Shown here: positions 15,490 through 24,305 of the stretch, piece after piece | Layout: each line of letters opens with the position of its first letter | Numbering within the stretch: the stretch's first letter is position 1 | Assembly (NCBI GenBank): GCA_025548565.1 | Contig: JAJLPB010000015.1 | Coordinates: forward strand, 62,001 to 126,000 | From: Rugamonas sp. A1-17 | GTDB taxonomy: Bacteria; Pseudomonadota; Gammaproteobacteria; Burkholderiales; Burkholderiaceae_D | Length of the DNA stretch: 64,000 nucleotides | Direction of reading: 5' to 3' | Position numbers and translations under genes: made by a program | The notes under the pieces: generated by a model | What the model saw: only the letters and a program-made list of their open reading frames with translations | Told to the model about the DNA's origin: nothing | Database searches by the model: none

Positions 15490-16355
15490 AGCAAGCTACC
15501 ACTTCGCCGGTCAATCCGGTCTACCGCAAGCGCCTGATGGCGCACCGTGTCGGCATCGCCCTGTCCGTGCTGGCGATGTCGGTCGGCCTGCTGGTGCTGG
15601 CCTGGATCCTGGTCACGCTGGCCATCAAGGGCTTCGGCGCGCTCAACCTGCACCTGTTCACGCAGCCGACCCCGTCGCCGGGCAGCGAGGGCGGCGGCGT
15701 CTCCAACGCCATCGTCGGCAGCCTGATGATCGTCGGCCTGTCCACGCTGGTGAGCACGCCGATCGGCATCCTGGCCGGCATCTACCTGGCCGAGTACGGC
15801 GAAGAAAACAAGATCGCCAGCCTGGCCCGCTTCGTCACCGACATCATGCTGTCGGCGCCGTCGATCGTGATCGGCATGTTCGTGTGGGCGCTGTACGTGG
15901 CCACCGTCAACCACTACTCGGGCTACGCCGGTTCGCTGGCGCTGGCGCTGATCGCCATCCCGGTCGTGGTGCGCACCACCGACAACATGCTGCGCCTGGT
16001 GCCCAACAGCCTGCTGGAAGCGGCCTTCGCGCTGGGCGCGCCGCGCTGGAAAGTGGCCATGCTGGTGCGCCTGCGCGCCGTCAAGGCCGGCGTGATCACC
16101 GGCGTGCTGCTGGCCGTGGCCCGCATCTCCGGCGAGACCGCGCCGCTGCTGTTCACCGCGCTCAACAACCAGTTCTTCAGCGCCGACATGAACCGGCCGA
16201 TCGCCAACCTGCCGGTGGTGATCTACGGCTTCGCCATGAGCCCGTACGACAACTGGCGCGAGCTGGCCTGGGGCGGCGCGCTGCTGGTGACCTTCAGCGT
16301 GCTGGCGCTGAACATCATCTCGCGCACCCTGTTCAGCCAAAAAGTCCCGAATTAA
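15486..16355 (+). CDS. pstA: Phosphate ABC transporter permease PstA
   Basis: A 289-residue second permease of the Pst complex with about six hydrophobic segments. The coupling loop is EAAFALGAPRWKVAMLVRLRAV, where the motif that docks on PstB is expected, and the family block GISGIYLAEY appears here as LAGIYLAEYGEENK. It overlaps pstC by 4 bases, and pstB follows 33 bases downstream. Confidence 0.97.
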   Translation: MKQATTSPVNPVYRKRLMAHRVGIALSVLAMSVGLLVLAWILVTLAIKGFGALNLHLFTQPTPSPGSEGGGVSNAIVGSLMIVGLSTLVSTPIGILAGIYLAEYGEENKIASLARFVTDIMLSAPSIVIGMFVWALYVATVNHYSGYAGSLALALIAIPVVVRTTDNMLRLVPNSLLEAAFALGAPRWKVAMLVRLRAVKAGVITGVLLAVARISGETAPLLFTALNNQFFSADMNRPIANLPVVIYGFAMSPYDNWRELAWGGALLVTFSVLALNIISRTLFSQKVPN

Positions 16356-16388
16356 ACCTGCGAATTAAACTGATAAAAGCGATCAATA

Positions 16389-17189
16389 ATGAATACGCAA
16401 CTGAGCCAAGAGAATGTGGTGCCCATGAACGGCAAACGTAAAACCATCGAGATTTCGGGACTGAATTTTTTCTACGGTAAAACCCAGAGCCTGACCAACG
16501 TCAACCTGGACATCCACGAGAAGCAGGTCACGGCCTTCATCGGCCCGTCGGGCTGCGGCAAGTCGACCTTGCTGCGCACGCTCAACCGCATGTACGACCT
16601 GTACCCGGGCCAGCGCGCCGAAGGCTCGATCATGTACCGCGGCCGCAATATCCTGGAAGAGGGCCAGGACGTCAACATGCTGCGCGCCAAGGTCGGCATG
16701 GTGTTCCAGAAGCCGACCCCGTTCCCGATGTCGATCTACGACAACATCGCCTTCGGCGTGCGCCTGTACGAAGACCTGTCCAAGGGCGAGATGGACGAGC
16801 GCGTGGAATGGGCGCTGAAGAAGGCCGCGCTGTGGACCGAGGTCAAGGACAAGCTGAGCAAGTCCGGCCTGTCGCTGTCGGGCGGCCAGCAGCAGCGCCT
16901 GTGCATCGCGCGCGGCGTGGCGGTGAAGCCGGACGTGCTGCTGCTGGATGAGCCGACCTCGGCGCTGGATCCGATCTCGACCTCGAAGGTGGAAGAGCTG
17001 ATCAGCGAGCTCAAGCAGGACTACACCATCGCCATCGTCACCCACAACATGCAGCAGGCGGCGCGCTGCTCGGACTACACCGCCTATATGTACCTGGGCG
17101 AGCTGGTGGAGTTCGGCGAGACCGACCAGATCTTCATGAATCCCGCGCGCAAAGAGACGCAGGACTACATCACCGGTCGCTTCGGCTGA
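16389..17189 (+). CDS. pstB: Phosphate ABC transporter ATPase PstB
   Basis: A 266-residue ATP-binding subunit. Walker A is GPSGCGKST at about 52-60, the Q-loop GMVFQKPTPFPMS is the PstB-specific form, the signature is SLSGGQQQRL, and Walker B is VLLLDEPTSALDP followed by the H-loop in IVTHNMQQAARCSD. The C-terminus GETDQIFMNPARKETQDYITGRFG is characteristic. Its start could also be the Met 12 codons further in. Confidence 0.98.
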   Translation: MNTQLSQENVVPMNGKRKTIEISGLNFFYGKTQSLTNVNLDIHEKQVTAFIGPSGCGKSTLLRTLNRMYDLYPGQRAEGSIMYRGRNILEEGQDVNMLRAKVGMVFQKPTPFPMSIYDNIAFGVRLYEDLSKGEMDERVEWALKKAALWTEVKDKLSKSGLSLSGGQQQRLCIARGVAVKPDVLLLDEPTSALDPISTSKVEELISELKQDYTIAIVTHNMQQAARCSDYTAYMYLGELVEFGETDQIFMNPARKETQDYITGRFG

Positions 17190-17226
17190 TCGCATTTATA
17201 ATAGCAAATCGACTACGGAGAGCAGC

Positions 17227-17940
17227 ATGATCGGTGAACATTCATCCAAACAGTACGACAACGAACTGGAAGCCATACGCAGCAAGGTGCTGCTGATGGG
17301 CGGCATCGTCGAGACCCAGTTCCTCGACGCCATGACCTGCTTCCGCATCGGCAATCCCGAGCGCGCCGACCGCGTGATGCGCGAGGACGACGCGGTCAAC
17401 CAGCTGGAAGTGTCGCTGGACGACGCCTGCAGCCACCTGATCGTGCGCCGCCAGCCGGCCGCCAACGACCTGCGCACCATCATGGCGACCATCAAGGTCA
17501 TCACCGACCTGGAGCGCATCGGCGACGAGGCCACCAAGATCGCCCGCACCGCCAAGGCCCTCCACGCGCGCGGCGCCGTGACCGTCAACCACTACGAGAT
17601 GGTGCGCGGCATCGCCAACAACACCAGCGACATGCTGCACGACGCGCTGGACGCCTTCGCCCGCAACGACGGCAAGCAGGCGCTGCAGCTGATCGCGCAG
17701 GACGCCGTGATCGACCACGAGTTCCGCTCGATCATGCGCAACCTGATCACCTTCATGATGGAAGATCCGCGCACCATCTCGGCCGCGCTCGATACGCTGT
17801 GGGTGGCCAAGGCCATCGAGCGCATCGGCGACCACGCCAAGAACATCGCCGAATACGTCATCTACGTTGTCGAAGGCAAGGACATCCGCCACACCAAGAC
17901 CGCACCGATACCGGACGACGCGCCGGCGCAAGCAGAGTAA
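17227..17940 (+). CDS. phoU: Phosphate signalling protein PhoU
   Basis: A 237-residue all-helical protein with two PhoU repeats. Each has the metal-binding type pattern (ITDLERIGDEATKIAR at about 99-114 and KAIERIGDHAKNIAEYV near 197). PhoU links Pst transport to the PhoR kinase and represses the Pho response in high phosphate. It sits between pstB and phoB, spaced 37 and 10 bases, consistent with one operon. The C-terminal tail is Pro/Ala-rich and variable. Confidence 0.97.
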   Translation: MIGEHSSKQYDNELEAIRSKVLLMGGIVETQFLDAMTCFRIGNPERADRVMREDDAVNQLEVSLDDACSHLIVRRQPAANDLRTIMATIKVITDLERIGDEATKIARTAKALHARGAVTVNHYEMVRGIANNTSDMLHDALDAFARNDGKQALQLIAQDAVIDHEFRSIMRNLITFMMEDPRTISAALDTLWVAKAIERIGDHAKNIAEYVIYVVEGKDIRHTKTAPIPDDAPAQAE

Positions 17941-17950
17941 ATAAGAGAAC

Positions 17951-18640
17951 ATGGCATCTGATAAAACCACCGTACTGATCGTCGAGGACGAGCCAGCCAT
18001 TGTCGAGCTGGTGACGTTCTCGCTGCGCGAAGCGGGCTGGAACTGCTGCGCCGTGCAAAGCTGTGCCGAAGCCTGGGACTTCATCCAGACCAAGACCCCG
18101 CAACTGATATTGTTGGACTGGATGTTGCCCGACCAGACCGGCCTGCGCCTGCTGGCGCGCATCCGCTCCGACCGTCAGTTCAATGAAATCCCGGTCATCA
18201 TGCTGACCGCCAAGAGCATGGAAGAGGACAAGCTGGCTGGCCTCAACAGCGGCGCCGACGACTACGTCACCAAGCCGTTCTCGCCGCGCGAACTGCTGGC
18301 GCGCGCCAAGGCGCTGCTCCGCCGCAAGAGCCCGGAGCACGCGCAAGCCACCATGCGCGCGGCCAACGTCATGCTGGACCCGGTCAGCTGCACGGTGTCG
18401 ATGGACGAGCAGAAGATCGACATCGGCCACGCCGAGTACAAACTGCTCAAGTTCCTGCTGGCCCATCCGGAGCGCGTGTTCTCGCGCAGCCAGCTGCTCG
18501 ACAAGGTGTGGGGCGACCATGTGGTGATCGAGGAGCGCACTGTCGACGTCCACGTGCTGCGCCTGCGCAAGGCCCTGAAAGAGGCCGAGCATCTGATCAA
18601 GACGGTGCGTAGCGTGGGCTACATGCTGTCGGAGAAATAA
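17951..18640 (+). CDS. phoB: Phosphate response regulator PhoB
   Basis: A 229-residue OmpR-type regulator. The receiver domain has the acidic pair Glu12/Asp13, the phospho-acceptor Asp56 (LILLDWMLP) and Lys in TKPFSPRELLAR. The C-terminal winged helix ends in VDVHVLRLRKALKEAEHLIKTVRSVGYM. It should activate the Pho boxes found upstream of pstS and ppk. Stop TAA overlaps the phoR ATG by one base. Confidence 0.97.
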   Translation: MASDKTTVLIVEDEPAIVELVTFSLREAGWNCCAVQSCAEAWDFIQTKTPQLILLDWMLPDQTGLRLLARIRSDRQFNEIPVIMLTAKSMEEDKLAGLNSGADDYVTKPFSPRELLARAKALLRRKSPEHAQATMRAANVMLDPVSCTVSMDEQKIDIGHAEYKLLKFLLAHPERVFSRSQLLDKVWGDHVVIEERTVDVHVLRLRKALKEAEHLIKTVRSVGYMLSEK

Positions 18641-19953
18641 TGAATCCTAAACTGGTGTTCTGGGTGCCGGCGGCACTGCGCACGGCCATCATCCTGGCCG
18701 GCTGCGCGGCGCTGGGCTGGATGTTCGGCTGGATGAACGGCCTGGTGCTGGCGCTGCTGGCCATGATGGTGATGGTGTTCGTGCAGCTGTCCTATCTGTA
18801 TCAGCTCAGCAACTGGATGGACGATCCGCAAAGCGCCAAGCTGCCAGACGGCTGGGGCGCGTGGACCAACATCTTCTCGCGCCTGTACCGCATGCGCCGC
18901 GACGACGAGAAGAACCAGGCCGAGCTGACCGAATGGCTGGCGCGCTTCCGCCAGGCCATGCACCTGCTGCCGGACGGCGTGGTCATCATGGACGACGTGC
19001 TGTTCCTGGAGTGGTGCAACCCTGCCGCCGAGAAGCACCTGGGCCTCACGCACGAGCGCGACAAGGGCATGCGCGTGACCAACCTGGTGCGCAGTCCGGA
19101 TTTCATGGACTACATCATCCTCGGCCGCTACGAGCAGCCGCTGACGATCAGCTTCCGCGAGCGCAAGCTCATCGTGCATATCATCCCGTTTGAGAACCGC
19201 CGCCAGATCCTGGTCACGCACGACGCCACCGAGACCGAGCGCATCGAGGAGATGCGGCGCGACTTCATCGCCAACGCCTCGCACGAGCTGCGCACGCCGC
19301 TGACGGTGATCGTCGGCTTCCTGGAGATCGCCGCTTCCGAGGGGCTGGACGCGGCCACGCGCTCGGCGCACCTGAAGCTGATGACCGAGCAGGGCCACCG
19401 CATGCAGCACCTGATCGAGGACATGCTGACCCTGTCGCGGCTGGAGTCGGTGGATTATCCGATGCGGCCGGAGCCGGTCGACGTGGCCAAGCTGATGGAG
19501 CAGGTGCTGCGCGACGCGCGGGCGCTGTCGGCGGGCAAGCACGAGATCACGATGTCGGTCAACGGCCCGGACGTGATGGGCAGTTACGAGGAGCTGCACA
19601 GCGCGTTCGGCAACCTGGCGTCGAACGCGGTGCGCTACACCCCGGCCGGCGGCAAGATCCACCTGGTGTGGCGCGAGTTCGAAGGCGGCGTGAAGTTCCT
19701 GGTGGAGGACACCGGCATCGGCATCAGTCCCGAGCATATCTCGCGCCTGACCGAGCGCTTCTACCGCGTCGACAAGAGCCGCTCGCGCGAGACCCAGGGC
19801 ACCGGCCTGGGCCTGGCGATCGTCAAGCACGTGCTGCTGCGGCACGGCTCGACCCTGCAGATCCGCTCGGAGGCGGGCAAGGGCAGCACCTTCATCGTCT
19901 GCCTGCCCAAGACCGCCATCGTCCACGCGCAGCCCGAGCTGCTGCTGAACTAA
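18640..19953 (+). CDS. phoR: Phosphate sensor histidine kinase PhoR
   Basis: A 437-residue membrane kinase. Two adjacent hydrophobic segments lie at about 12-55, followed by a PAS-like domain (PDGVVIMDDVLFLEWCNPAAE). The H-box is DFIANASHELRTPLTV with the phosphorylated His215, and the ATPase domain has N (FGNLASNAVRYTP), G1 (VEDTGIGISPEH) and G2 (GTGLGLAIVKHV) boxes. It has no large periplasmic domain, as usual for PhoR, which senses through PstB/PhoU. It overlaps phoB by one base, and its stop overlaps the end of the convergent lyase-like gene by 4 bases. Confidence 0.97.
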   Translation: MNPKLVFWVPAALRTAIILAGCAALGWMFGWMNGLVLALLAMMVMVFVQLSYLYQLSNWMDDPQSAKLPDGWGAWTNIFSRLYRMRRDDEKNQAELTEWLARFRQAMHLLPDGVVIMDDVLFLEWCNPAAEKHLGLTHERDKGMRVTNLVRSPDFMDYIILGRYEQPLTISFRERKLIVHIIPFENRRQILVTHDATETERIEEMRRDFIANASHELRTPLTVIVGFLEIAASEGLDAATRSAHLKLMTEQGHRMQHLIEDMLTLSRLESVDYPMRPEPVDVAKLMEQVLRDARALSAGKHEITMSVNGPDVMGSYEELHSAFGNLASNAVRYTPAGGKIHLVWREFEGGVKFLVEDTGIGISPEHISRLTERFYRVDKSRSRETQGTGLGLAIVKHVLLRHGSTLQIRSEAGKGSTFIVCLPKTAIVHAQPELLLN

Positions 19954-21509
19954 TCCGCGCAGCCGGCCGCCGCCGGCTGCCACAACCGCCTGCCCAGTGC
20001 GGCCTCGAACACCTCCAGCTGGCCGCGGTCGTCGATCAGGTAATCGGCCAGCATGATGTCGTGCGAGACGATGCGGTCCTCCAGCAGCGGCGGCACGGTG
20101 GTGCGCAGATGCTCCAGCGCCAGCCGCGTGCCTTGCCCCAGCTGCACGCCGGGATAGAAATGCAGCCCCTGGCCCGCCGTGATGTATTCGATCGCCAGCA
20201 CCTTTTGCGCGTTGCCCAGTATCCGCAGCAGGTTCAGCGTGGCCGGCGTGCCCAGCGACAGGTGGTCTTCCTGCAGCGCCGAGGTGATGTAGTTGTCCAG
20301 CACCATGGGCTGGGCCAGCATCTTGTTTTCCGCCACCAGCGAGGCCGCCGCGTACTGCACGATCATCAGGCCGGAATTGACGCCGCTCTCGGCGATCAGG
20401 AACGGCGGCAGTCCGCTGACATGCGGATTGACCAGACGGTCGACGCGCCGTTCCGCCACCCCGCCCAGCTCGGCCACCGCCATCGACAGCGTGGTGGCGG
20501 TCATCGCCATCGCCTCGCCGTGCGGATTGGCTTGCGAAATCACCCGGTAGTTGTGCTCGTCGCCGAACACCAGCGGATTGTCGTTAGCCGATTGCAGCTC
20601 GATGTTGATCTGCCGCTCGGCGTGGGCGATCTGCTCGCGCGCGGCGCCGTGGATCTGCGGCATCGAGCGCAGGCTGAGCGCGTCCTGCGTGCGGATGCCC
20701 TGGCCGCTGCGCAGCACGTCGCTGTCGGCCAGCAGCGCGCGCAGATTGGCCGCCACCTGGATTTGGCCGGGATAGGGCTTCTGCCGCATCGCCTCGGCGT
20801 CGAAGGCGCTCAGCTGGCCGCGCAGCGCCTCGAAGCTCATGGCGCCGATCACGTCGGCCCAGCAGGCCAGCCGCTTGGCGCGGTCCAGCGCCAGGCACAG
20901 CAGCCCGGTCATGCAGGGCAGGCCGTTGACCAGGCTCAGGCCGTCCTTGGCGCCCAGCGCCACCGGCGCCAGCCCGACCTTGGCCAGCGCCGCGCCGGCC
21001 CGCATCGGCTGGCCGCGGAAACGCACCTCGCCCAGCCCGATCAGCGTCAGGCCGACGTGCGCCATGTGGGTCAGGTAGCCCACCGAGCCCTGCATCGGCA
21101 CCACCGGGGTCAGGCCCAGGTTCAGAAAGTCCAGCAATTGCCGCACCACGTGGGGGCTGATGCCGGAGTGGCCGCGGCTGTAGTTGATGATTTGCGCGCA
21201 CATGATGGCGCGCGTCTCGACCTCGCCCAGCGCCGCGCCCAGGCCGCAGGCGTGGCTCTTGAGCGTGCGGCGCGACAGCTCGCCCAGCTGCTCTCCGCCG
21301 AGCACGACGTCGGACAGCGCGCCCAGGCCGGTGTTGATGCCGTAGGCCTTGACGCCGTCGACGACGATGCGCTCGACGATGGCGCGCGCGGCCTCGATGC
21401 GCCGCCACACGGCGGGGCTCAGTTCGAGCCGGGCGCCGTGGGCTACCCGGACCACGTCCTCATACCTGGCCGGGACGTATTCATCCAGGCAAACGGTTGG
21501 CGTTTCCAT
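19950..21509 (-). CDS. Histidine/aromatic ammonia-lyase family protein lacking the MIO triad
   Basis: A 519-residue HAL/PAL superfamily member. Shared landmarks are YGINTGLGALSD (56-67), SHACG (85-89), the Asn of LSLVNG (Asn195), QSANDNPLVF (306-315), GVNSGLMIVQYAAASLVAENK (376-396) and SALQEDHLSLG (410-420). The segment that should read GSVGASGDLAPL reads GSVGYLTHMAH (141-151). The Ala-Ser-Gly that cyclises into the MIO electrophile is therefore absent, and the catalytic Tyr of QDPYSLR is Leu278 (QDALSLR). It is thus unlikely to be an ordinary histidase. It is the last gene of an operon with a HutXWV-type importer. From memory, pseudomonad hut loci carry a similar second HAL-like gene beside such an importer. 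The start ATG 21509 is the conserved one; the frame upstream overlaps the ATPase gene and is not coding. Confidence 0.85.
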   Translation of the reverse strand: METPTVCLDEYVPARYEDVVRVAHGARLELSPAVWRRIEAARAIVERIVVDGVKAYGINTGLGALSDVVLGGEQLGELSRRTLKSHACGLGAALGEVETRAIMCAQIINYSRGHSGISPHVVRQLLDFLNLGLTPVVPMQGSVGYLTHMAHVGLTLIGLGEVRFRGQPMRAGAALAKVGLAPVALGAKDGLSLVNGLPCMTGLLCLALDRAKRLACWADVIGAMSFEALRGQLSAFDAEAMRQKPYPGQIQVAANLRALLADSDVLRSGQGIRTQDALSLRSMPQIHGAAREQIAHAERQINIELQSANDNPLVFGDEHNYRVISQANPHGEAMAMTATTLSMAVAELGGVAERRVDRLVNPHVSGLPPFLIAESGVNSGLMIVQYAAASLVAENKMLAQPMVLDNYITSALQEDHLSLGTPATLNLLRILGNAQKVLAIEYITAGQGLHFYPGVQLGQGTRLALEHLRTTVPPLLEDRIVSHDIMLADYLIDDRGQLEVFEAALGRRLWQPAAAGCAD

Positions 21510-21523
21510 GGCTATCCTTCCTC

Positions 21524-22357
21524 TCAGGCCGGCAGCGCCGCCGGGTGGGCGCGCTTGTCGACGAATTTGCGGACATAATCGTCCGCCGGTGCGCCCAGGA
21601 TGTCGTCCGGCGTGCCCACCTGCACCAGCTTGCCGTCGCGCAGGATGGCGATGCGGTCGCCCAGCTTGAGCGCCTCGTCCAGGTCGTGGGTGATGAAGAT
21701 GATGGTCTTGTGCAGCGTCTCCTGCAGCGAGAGCAGTTGGTCCTGCATGTCGTCGCGGATCAGCGGATCGAGCGCGCTGAAGGCCTCGTCCATCAGCAGC
21801 ACGTCGGTGTCGGCCGCCAGCGCGCGCGCCAGACCGACGCGCTGGCGCATGCCGCCGGACAGCTCGTCGGGATATTTGTCCTCGTAGCCCTTCAGGCCGA
21901 CGCGCGCCAGCCAAGCGGCGGCGCTGGCGCGGGCCTGCGCCTTGGGCTCGCCGCGCGTCAGCAGCGCGAAGGCGGCGTTCTCCAGCACGGTCTGGTGCGG
22001 CATCAGGCCGAAGCCCTGGAACACCATGCTGACGCGGTGCCGCCGCAGCTCGCGCAGTTCGCGCTCCGGCATGGCCAGCACGTCGCGGCCGTCGATCAGG
22101 ATCTCGCCGGCGCTGGGCTCGATCAGGCGGTTGAAGTGCCGCACCAGCGTCGACTTGCCGGAGCCGGACAGCCCCATGATGACGAAGATCTCGCCGGCCT
22201 GGATGTCGAGCGACACGTCGATCAGGCCGGCGTTGCAGCCGGTCTGCGCCAGCACGTCGGCCTTGCTGGCGCCGGCCTGCAGCAATTGCAGCCCCTGCCG
22301 CCAGCGCGCGCCGAAGACCTTGCAGACGTTCTTGACCTGGATTTTGTAGGGAATCAT
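21524..22357 (-). CDS. Quaternary-amine/histidine ABC transporter ATPase (HutV/ProV-like)
   Basis: A 277-residue ABC ATPase of the glycine-betaine/proline (ProV/OpuA) group. Walker A is GLSGSGKST at 62-70, the signature is DELSGGMRQRVGLARAL, and Walker B is VLLMDEAFSALDPLIRDD. The N-terminus has the family-specific segment in which ATP site residues follow VCKVFG. It lacks the C-terminal CBS domains of osmoregulatory ProV, and the short form matches HutV-type catabolic importers. It overlaps the permease stop by 4 bases (ATGA) and is 14 bases upstream of the lyase-like gene. Confidence 0.9.
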   Translation of the reverse strand: MIPYKIQVKNVCKVFGARWRQGLQLLQAGASKADVLAQTGCNAGLIDVSLDIQAGEIFVIMGLSGSGKSTLVRHFNRLIEPSAGEILIDGRDVLAMPERELRELRRHRVSMVFQGFGLMPHQTVLENAAFALLTRGEPKAQARASAAAWLARVGLKGYEDKYPDELSGGMRQRVGLARALAADTDVLLMDEAFSALDPLIRDDMQDQLLSLQETLHKTIIFITHDLDEALKLGDRIAILRDGKLVQVGTPDDILGAPADDYVRKFVDKRAHPAALPA

Positions 22358-23235
22358 TGGCTGGCCTTGGTAGCTTGGGTGATGCGTTGACGGCGGTCCC
22401 TGCCGTAGCCCTGGGTGATGCGGTCCATCACGATCGCCAGGATGACGATGGCGATGCCGGCCTGCAGGCCCTTGCCGATGTTGACGGTTTGTATGCCTTC
22501 CAGCACGTCCTCGCCGAGGCCGCGCGCACCGATCATGGAGGCGATCACGACCATGCCCAGCGCCATCATGATGGTCTGGTTCAGGCCGGCCATGATGCTG
22601 GGCCGCGCCAGCGGCAGCTGCACCGTGACCAGCAACTGCCAGCGCGTGGTGCCGAACGACCGCGCCGCCTCGGTCAACTCGCCGCTGACCTGGCGGATGC
22701 CCAGGTCGGTCAGCCGTATCAGCGGCGGCGCCGCGTAGATGATGGTGGCCAGGATGGCCGGCACCTTGCCCAGTCCGAACAGCATCAGCACCGGCACCAG
22801 GTAGACGAAGCTGGGCATGGTCTGCATCACGTCCAGCAGCGGCATCAGCAGCCGGCGCAGGCCGTCGCTGCGGGCGCTGAGGATGCCCAGCGGCAGCGCC
22901 AGCAGCACCGAGATCAGCGTGGCCACCAGCACCAGCGCCAGCGTCTGGATCAACTGGTCCCACAGGCCGAAGCAGCCGACCAGCAGCACGCAGGCGGTGA
23001 AGCCGGCGGCGTGGCTCCAGCGCCGCGTGGCGTGCAGGCTGAGCAGGAACACGCCGGCCAGCACCAGCCACCAGGGCAGGGCCCGCAGCGCGCCTTCGAA
23101 CGGCACCAGCACGTGGCGCAGCAGCCAGATCGAGCCGTCGTGGAAGGCGTCGCCGAAGCGGCTGTTGATGGCGTCGACCGCGTCGTTGATCGGTTCGACC
23201 AGGGAAATATTGAGCGCTTCAGGGAACGATGGCAT
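22354..23235 (-). CDS. Quaternary-amine/histidine ABC transporter permease (HutW/ProW-like)
   Basis: A 293-residue inner-membrane permease. An amphipathic N-terminal part of about 45 residues (FGDAFHDGSIWLLRHVLVPFEG) precedes six or so hydrophobic helices. The ProW-type core DVMQTMPSFVYLVPVLMLFGLGKVPA is followed by the coupling loop ELTEAARSFGTTRWQLLVTVQLPLA. It is typical of the betaine/proline importer class. It is translationally coupled to the ATPase gene and 7 bases after the binding-protein gene. Confidence 0.92.
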   Translation of the reverse strand: MPSFPEALNISLVEPINDAVDAINSRFGDAFHDGSIWLLRHVLVPFEGALRALPWWLVLAGVFLLSLHATRRWSHAAGFTACVLLVGCFGLWDQLIQTLALVLVATLISVLLALPLGILSARSDGLRRLLMPLLDVMQTMPSFVYLVPVLMLFGLGKVPAILATIIYAAPPLIRLTDLGIRQVSGELTEAARSFGTTRWQLLVTVQLPLARPSIMAGLNQTIMMALGMVVIASMIGARGLGEDVLEGIQTVNIGKGLQAGIAIVILAIVMDRITQGYGRDRRQRITQATKASQ

Positions 23236-23242
23236 GCAAACC

Positions 23243-24304
23243 TCATTTAAGCGTGGAACTGATCTTGGCCGCGACCGCAGCCGGCATCCAGGCCTGCCAG
23301 ACGGCGGGCTGGCGCTTGAGGAAGAGCACGGCCAGCGCCGGCGCCTCCAGCTTCCTGGCCTCGCGCTCGGCCAGCAGCGCGTTGAGCAGGTCGACCGGCA
23401 CGTTCATCTTCTCGAACAGCGCGGCCAGCGCCGGGTCGGCGTCGTGGAAGGCGCGCGACAGGCCGACCCGCAGCCGGTTGGGCGGGTTGACCGTGCCGCA
23501 GGGATGTGGGTTGCTGGCCGAGGTCAGCGTCTCCCAGCAGGCCTGGGAAAAGGCGGGCTCGTCGAGGCGGATGAATTTGTAGCGGCCCATCATCGCGGTC
23601 GGGCTCCAGTAGTAGAACAGCACCGGACGGCCGCGCTGCACCGCCGAGGCGATCGCCGCGTCCAGCGCCGGCCCGGTGCCCGGACGGAAGTTGACGTAGC
23701 TGTCGCCCATGCCGTAGGCCTTGAGCTTTTGCGTGTTCACGCCCTGGCAGGTCCAGCCGCTGGGACAGTTCAGGAAGCGGCCCTTGTCCGGCTCCTCGTC
23801 GTCCATGAACAGCTCCTTGTATTTCGGCAGGTCGGCCACCGAGCGCAGGCCGGGCGCGGACGCCTTGATGCCGCGCCTGGCGTCGCCCTTGACCAGGTAC
23901 TCGGGCACGTACCAGCCCTCGGAGGAATCCTTGATGATGTCGCCCACCGCCACCACCTTGCCGGCCTTGGCCGCGTCGTTCCAGGCGGTGCTGCGGCCTA
24001 TCCACTCCTCGGCGAAGACCTGGATGTCGTTGCGCGCCAGCGCCAGTTCCATGGCGATGCTGGTGCCGGGCAGGGCGTCGGTCTTGCAGCCGTAGCCCTG
24101 TTCCAGCACGTAGCGCATCACCTCGGTGAGGAAGCGCGCGCTCTCCCAGTTCAGGCCGGCGAAATTGACGGTCTTGCCGCTGGCGCACCAGGGCGAGGCC
24201 GGCGCCGTTGCTGCTGCTGCTGCTGCCGCGGCGCCGGCCGGCGCGGACAGCGCCAGCGCGGCGCCGGCCGCCAGCGTGGCGGCGAGGTGGCGATAGGTCT
24301 TCAT
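23243..24304 (-). CDS. Periplasmic binding protein of a betaine/histidine-type ABC importer (HutX/ProX-like)
   Basis: A 353-residue binding protein. A signal peptide with an Ala-rich C-region (HLAATLAAGAALALSAPAGA) precedes the OpuAC-type domain starting KTVNFAGLNWESARFLTEVM. Characteristic blocks are PGTSIAMELALARNDIQVFAEEW and VLFYYWSPTAMMGRYKFIRL. Trp and Tyr residues of the kind that build the aromatic cage for trimethylammonium groups are present. Extra cysteines (CASGK, YGCKTD, FLNCPSGWTC) could form disulphides. Ligand could be histidine or a betaine such as hercynine, ergothioneine or proline betaine; the sequence does not decide. Confidence 0.88.
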   Translation of the reverse strand: MKTYRHLAATLAAGAALALSAPAGAAAAAAAATAPASPWCASGKTVNFAGLNWESARFLTEVMRYVLEQGYGCKTDALPGTSIAMELALARNDIQVFAEEWIGRSTAWNDAAKAGKVVAVGDIIKDSSEGWYVPEYLVKGDARRGIKASAPGLRSVADLPKYKELFMDDEEPDKGRFLNCPSGWTCQGVNTQKLKAYGMGDSYVNFRPGTGPALDAAIASAVQRGRPVLFYYWSPTAMMGRYKFIRLDEPAFSQACWETLTSASNPHPCGTVNPPNRLRVGLSRAFHDADPALAALFEKMNVPVDLLNALLAEREARKLEAPALAVLFLKRQPAVWQAWMPAAVAAKISSTLK

Positions 24305-24305
24305 A

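Noticed and set aside
21510..21914. Possible N-terminal extension of the HAL-like protein
   Set aside because: The in-frame extension overlaps the end of the ATPase gene in another frame and is Arg/Gly-rich noise; the family start METPTV at 21509 fits.
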